Shown here in pieces: positions 43,097 through 46,265 of a stretch of DNA of 46,265 bases (position 1 is the first letter of the stretch; each line of letters begins with the position of its first letter). Location: positions 1-46,265 of the forward strand of contig CAMBXP010000010.1 of NCBI GenBank assembly GCA_945871895.1, read 5' to 3'. The position numbers and the translations under genes are program-made. This DNA comes from Chryseobacterium gleum. GTDB taxonomy: Bacteria; Bacteroidota; Bacteroidia; Flavobacteriales_C; GCA-002722245. The notes under the pieces were generated by a model, which ran no database searches, had not been told where the DNA came from, and saw only the letters and a program-made list of their open reading frames with translations.

Positions 43097-43834
43097 ATGT
43101 TATTGTTCGAGAATCATCCAAATAATCGTTTTATTAACGAAAAAAATATAATTTGCTGTTTACCATTTTATTTTAATGGTCAAAAGCACGTTCATTTTCC
43201 TGAAGGCACAATAAATCCGGTTCTTCAAAGAGGAAGAAAGAAGTTCAGTAGGTTGTGTGAATTAAGAAAAATGGTATTTATCTTGATCTACTTAAATAGA
43301 GATAGATTTACAGAGACTGAATATTTAGATTTAATTCAGTACCTGAGAGAAAATCACTTTTATGATTGGGCTAGTCAAGTGAATATTGAATCAATTTTCC
43401 ACTGGGCTTATGAATTGGTAATGGAAAGAAATTGTTTACCAACAAACTGTACCCAAAAAACAATAATTAATCCTCTGTTCAGATTAAATAGATCAGAAAG
43501 AGCAAAAATTATAAATGGCTATAGAAAAAAATTGAGTTCAGAATCAATTATCGAATGTTTTGAGAAATCACAAATCTTAGAATTAAAACCAACTTTTGCT
43601 AATTATGCTGTTGAACTAAATTGTTGTTCAAAAACGGTTTCTGCTTTTATTTTGAAAGAAGGATTTTTAGATACATTTGAAGATATTCAAATATTCTACC
43701 GACTTAATATTTTAATAAATGGGAAGGATGTTGCTGTATTAAAAACTAAATCTAAAAGTGAATTAAAAGCAATTTTTAAACTTTCTGGAGTTGAAGTAAA
43801 TGAATTATTTAGGTACATTCAAAATTGGCTTTAA
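43097..43834 (+). CDS. Unrecognised 245-aa island protein
   Basis: I do not recognise this protein. It lacks a signal peptide and membrane helices. It is Asn/Lys/Ile-rich and probably all-alpha in its second half, with two stretches that could be helix-turn-helix-like (RSERAKIINGYRKKLSSESI and LNCCSKTVSAFILKEGF). The N-terminus carries NHPNNRF and FYFNGQKHVHFPEG segments. It starts 2 nt after the HNH stop and is almost certainly co-transcribed, so it may work with that nuclease (for example DNA binding). It ends before a bidirectional terminator facing the HsdR gene. Confidence 0.7.
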   Translation: MLLFENHPNNRFINEKNIICCLPFYFNGQKHVHFPEGTINPVLQRGRKKFSRLCELRKMVFILIYLNRDRFTETEYLDLIQYLRENHFYDWASQVNIESIFHWAYELVMERNCLPTNCTQKTIINPLFRLNRSERAKIINGYRKKLSSESIIECFEKSQILELKPTFANYAVELNCCSKTVSAFILKEGFLDTFEDIQIFYRLNILINGKDVAVLKTKSKSELKAIFKLSGVEVNELFRYIQNWL

Positions 43835-43846
43835 AGATGATTTAAT

Positions 43847-43924
43847 AAAGGGAGAAAAATTGGAAATTCGATGTATAATAGATATACTATACTGCCGACT
43901 TACTATTTTTCTCCTTTTTTAAAA
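43847..43924. terminator. Bidirectional terminator
   Basis: ggagaaaaat (43851-43860) pairs with atttttctcc (43905-43914), flanked by A-run and T-run, between two convergent genes. Loop is long (44 nt) and AT-rich. Confidence 0.6.
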
Positions 43925-43944
43925 ATTAGTTGTAAAGTGTCAAT

Positions 43945-46265
43945 TTACCCAGCCATTCCTCTAATAAACACCTCAACGTATTCCTTCATTTTGGCAATAA
44001 TTCTTTCTCCTATTGTTCTGGCTTGAAGTACGCTTGGTTTGTTGTCTAAACAATCAAATACATCTTTTCTAAGTGGTTCTTGGTCTGTATAGATATATGC
44101 GTCAATTAACGCCTTAAATTGTTTTTGGTCTAAGTTTTCTTCCTCGCACAATTTGAACAATGCCAATACTTTTTGATCGCTCCAGTACTGCTCAAATTCG
44201 TCCGTTATAGTATCGGCATCATTAATTTTCGGAAGGTTTTCTTCGATAAACTTTTCTATCAATTCTCTTTTGCTTCTTAGGGACAAATCGCCTACTAAAG
44301 CATCTATAATGCTCTTTTTTTGTTTGGCGGCAGCAATTGGATCACTTGCTTGTTTTAAGTTGGCTAAAAGCTTTAAAATGTAAGCTACATTAATTTCGTC
44401 CCTGTGGATTAATTCCAATTCAAAGTCAATGTCGTTTAGAATAGAATCTTTCTCTTTAGGATCCCTACCAATCATTTCTTTTACATCCACGTATTTGTTG
44501 GCATATTCGGTAAATTCGTCTTCCGATATAGCCATATCTTCCCAGTCAAAATCGGCGTAAGAACCCAATACATTCTTAACCCTGATCAACTTTCTAAACG
44601 AAACAACAAACTCTAATCGCTGTTGATCCCCATATAATTCATGTATGCTTTGAACCGTTGGTGTTACTTGTTTTAACTGCTTTAAAGCCTCTTCGAATTT
44701 CTTTAAGACCTCTTCAAATGAAGGCATTAAAATAGTGTCCTTTGCCTCTTTGTTGCTAAACAAAGCTATAGCTTCATCTGTTGCTTTTTTAAGGTTTCTA
44801 AAGCACAAAATATTACCGTGCGACTTCTTCTCGTTGATGATTCTATTTGTTCGGGAAAAGGCTTGTATTAAGCCGTGGTACTTTAAATTTTTATCAACGT
44901 AAAGGGTATTTACCATTTTAGCATCAAAACCAGTAAGCATCATATTAACCACCAGTACAATATCCAATCGGTCTTTGTCTTGGAAATTAGCTTTCTCTCT
45001 TGCTTTTAATCGTTTACTAATGTCGTTGAAATACTCCTGAAAGGATTTACTGTCTTTAGTGGTAAAATTGTGGCCGTACATTTTATTGTAGTCACCCATA
45101 AATTCTTCTAATCTCTCCCTGCTGTGTTTTTTTCCGTATTCCGAAATAGGTTCGGCAGCAATGCCACTAATGTCACTTGCATCAACACTATCATCTAAAG
45201 CATCTTCTGGCAGTAAACCACCGCCTTCTCCAGTACTTTCGTTTGCTCCGTAGGTAAATATGGTCGCAATCCTTAAATCGTGCGCTCCAGCCTTCTTTTT
45301 ACGTTTAAAAGCATCATAGTACTTCAGTAAGTTATCTATGCTACTAAGCGCAAAAATAGAACTGTACTCCTTGTTGTGGGTTTTGGTGTTATGCTGCTGA
45401 ATTACATAATCCACAATTTTTTCAATTCGTTTTTCATCGTTAAAAACCTCGGTTCTGTCAATGTCTTCAACCTCAACATCAATGTCTAATTCATTTTTGC
45501 TCTTCTTTTTGTATTTTCCAACGTACTCTATATTAAACTTTAGTACGTTTTTATCATTAATAGCATCCGTGATTACGTACTTGTGCAAGCAATTTCCAAA
45601 CAAATCACTGGTAGTTCGTTTGCCCAATTCGTTTTTACTTACATTATCTGCAAATATTGGCGTTCCAGTAAAACCAAATAGCTGATGATTGGTAAAAAAC
45701 TCGGTAATGGCTTTATGTGTTTGTCCAAATTGGCTTCTGTGGCACTCATCAAAAATAAACACCACCTTTTTATCCTTAACTACGCTTAGTTTATTGGCGT
45801 ATCGCTTATGGGAAATGGCATTGTTTAGCTTCTGAATGGTGGTTACAATTAACCGAGTACCATCCGCCAATTGATTTACTAAAGAAGAAGTGTCGTCCGT
45901 GCTGTCCACACTGCCTTTTTTAAACTTGTTGTATTCCTCAATGGTTTGATAATCCAAGTCTTTTCTGTCCACCACAAACAACACCTTGTCCACTTGTGGT
46001 AAGTCCATTACAATTTGACTAGCCTTAAACGATGTTAAAGTTTTTCCCGATCCTGTGGTGTGCCAAATGTAACCGTTTTCGTTACCCGTTTTTACCTGAT
46101 TAACTATCGCCTCCGCAGCATAATATTGGTATGGTCTTAATACCATTAATTGTTTTAAAGTGTCGTTAATTACAATGTAATTGGCAATAGTTTTTCCTAA
46201 GTTTTCCTTTGCTAAAAATGAATTGGCAAAGGCAGTAAGTTCAACTATGTTTTTATTTTCTTTAT
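43945..46265 (-). CDS. hsdR: Type I restriction endonuclease HsdR (partial, 5' end outside window)
   Basis: The frame is open to the window edge, so only about 773 C-terminal codons are seen; the Met at 46146 is internal, and the upstream in-frame codons remain protein-like (TAFANSFLAKENLGKTIANY). HsdR is the motor-nuclease subunit that translocates DNA and cuts it. Seen here are Walker A (HTTGSGKTLTSFKAS), Walker B/DEAD (VVFIFDECHRSQFG), motif III (FGFTGTPIF), the VVNMMLTGFDAKMVNTLYVD and QAFSRTNRI helicase motifs, and the C-terminal helical part. The N-terminal nuclease domain and hsdM/hsdS should lie beyond the window. It is convergent with the HNH operon. Confidence 0.93.
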   Translation of the reverse strand, partial: KENKNIVELTAFANSFLAKENLGKTIANYIVINDTLKQLMVLRPYQYYAAEAIVNQVKTGNENGYIWHTTGSGKTLTSFKASQIVMDLPQVDKVLFVVDRKDLDYQTIEEYNKFKKGSVDSTDDTSSLVNQLADGTRLIVTTIQKLNNAISHKRYANKLSVVKDKKVVFIFDECHRSQFGQTHKAITEFFTNHQLFGFTGTPIFADNVSKNELGKRTTSDLFGNCLHKYVITDAINDKNVLKFNIEYVGKYKKKSKNELDIDVEVEDIDRTEVFNDEKRIEKIVDYVIQQHNTKTHNKEYSSIFALSSIDNLLKYYDAFKRKKKAGAHDLRIATIFTYGANESTGEGGGLLPEDALDDSVDASDISGIAAEPISEYGKKHSRERLEEFMGDYNKMYGHNFTTKDSKSFQEYFNDISKRLKAREKANFQDKDRLDIVLVVNMMLTGFDAKMVNTLYVDKNLKYHGLIQAFSRTNRIINEKKSHGNILCFRNLKKATDEAIALFSNKEAKDTILMPSFEEVLKKFEEALKQLKQVTPTVQSIHELYGDQQRLEFVVSFRKLIRVKNVLGSYADFDWEDMAISEDEFTEYANKYVDVKEMIGRDPKEKDSILNDIDFELELIHRDEINVAYILKLLANLKQASDPIAAAKQKKSIIDALVGDLSLRSKRELIEKFIEENLPKINDADTITDEFEQYWSDQKVLALFKLCEEENLDQKQFKALIDAYIYTDQEPLRKDVFDCLDNKPSVLQARTIGERIIAKMKEYVEVFIRGMAG

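Overview
The window looks like chromosomal DNA of an AT-rich member of the Bacteroidota, probably an environmental Chitinophagales/Cytophagales-type lineage. The evidence is: TAnnTTTG-type -7 promoter boxes and very weak ribosome binding sites; a secreted protein with a C-terminal type IX secretion (Por) sorting domain; a DUF4175 - anti-sigma kinase - ybeY - mnmG cluster; LytTR regulators; a Reg_prop/Y_Y_Y/SpoIIE sensor phosphatase; and a Bacteroidota-type tyrosine integrase. The species cannot be named from sequence alone.

Layout. 0-6.2 kb: pgk (-) diverges from a DNA polymerase III delta' gene (+). Then comes a minus-strand operon nadA - PAS histidine kinase - LytTR response regulator - small membrane protein. 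6.15-6.59 kb is an AT-rich intergenic region with DnaA-box-like sites. 6.6-8.4 kb: rpiB and a secreted M28 peptidase overlap. 8.5-14.7 kb (all -): dprA, an unusual tRNA-Cys locus with duplicated tRNA ends and terminators, folB, glnS, a higBA toxin-antitoxin pair and gltX. 14.8-27.2 kb (all +): SAM methyltransferase, dps, a PhoX-like T9SS-exported protein, a leucine-rich-repeat protein, DUF4175, an RsbW-like kinase, ybeY and mnmG, followed by a parS-like site. 27.2-40.6 kb: HTH regulator, a large SpoIIE-type sensor phosphatase, citrate synthase, PBP4-type carboxypeptidase, orphan LytTR regulator, FAD oxidoreductase, oligopeptidase B, a secreted hypothetical protein, methylmalonyl-CoA epimerase and a HAD phosphatase. 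40.67 kb to the end: tRNA(CAT), then a tyrosine integrase, a repeat-rich non-coding stretch, a NUMOD4-HNH endonuclease, an unrecognised protein, and the 3' part of a type I restriction HsdR gene that runs off the window. This last block looks like an island integrated at the tRNA.

Most genes are core housekeeping. The unusual content is non-coding. Three long perfect inverted repeats lie between genes, and two of them share a core of two small hairpins with base-pair-preserving differences. A tRNA-Cys gene is bracketed by copies of its own ends and REP-like hairpins. Several genes have the -7 promoter box only 4-5 nt before the ATG, suggesting leaderless mRNAs. Two genes seem to lack a standard start codon. 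The island carries a set of ~100-bp tandem repeats. I did not find a clearly new multi-gene system. The best candidates for something undescribed are the structured repeat family, the tRNA-Cys locus, and the island segment at 42.1-43.8 kb.
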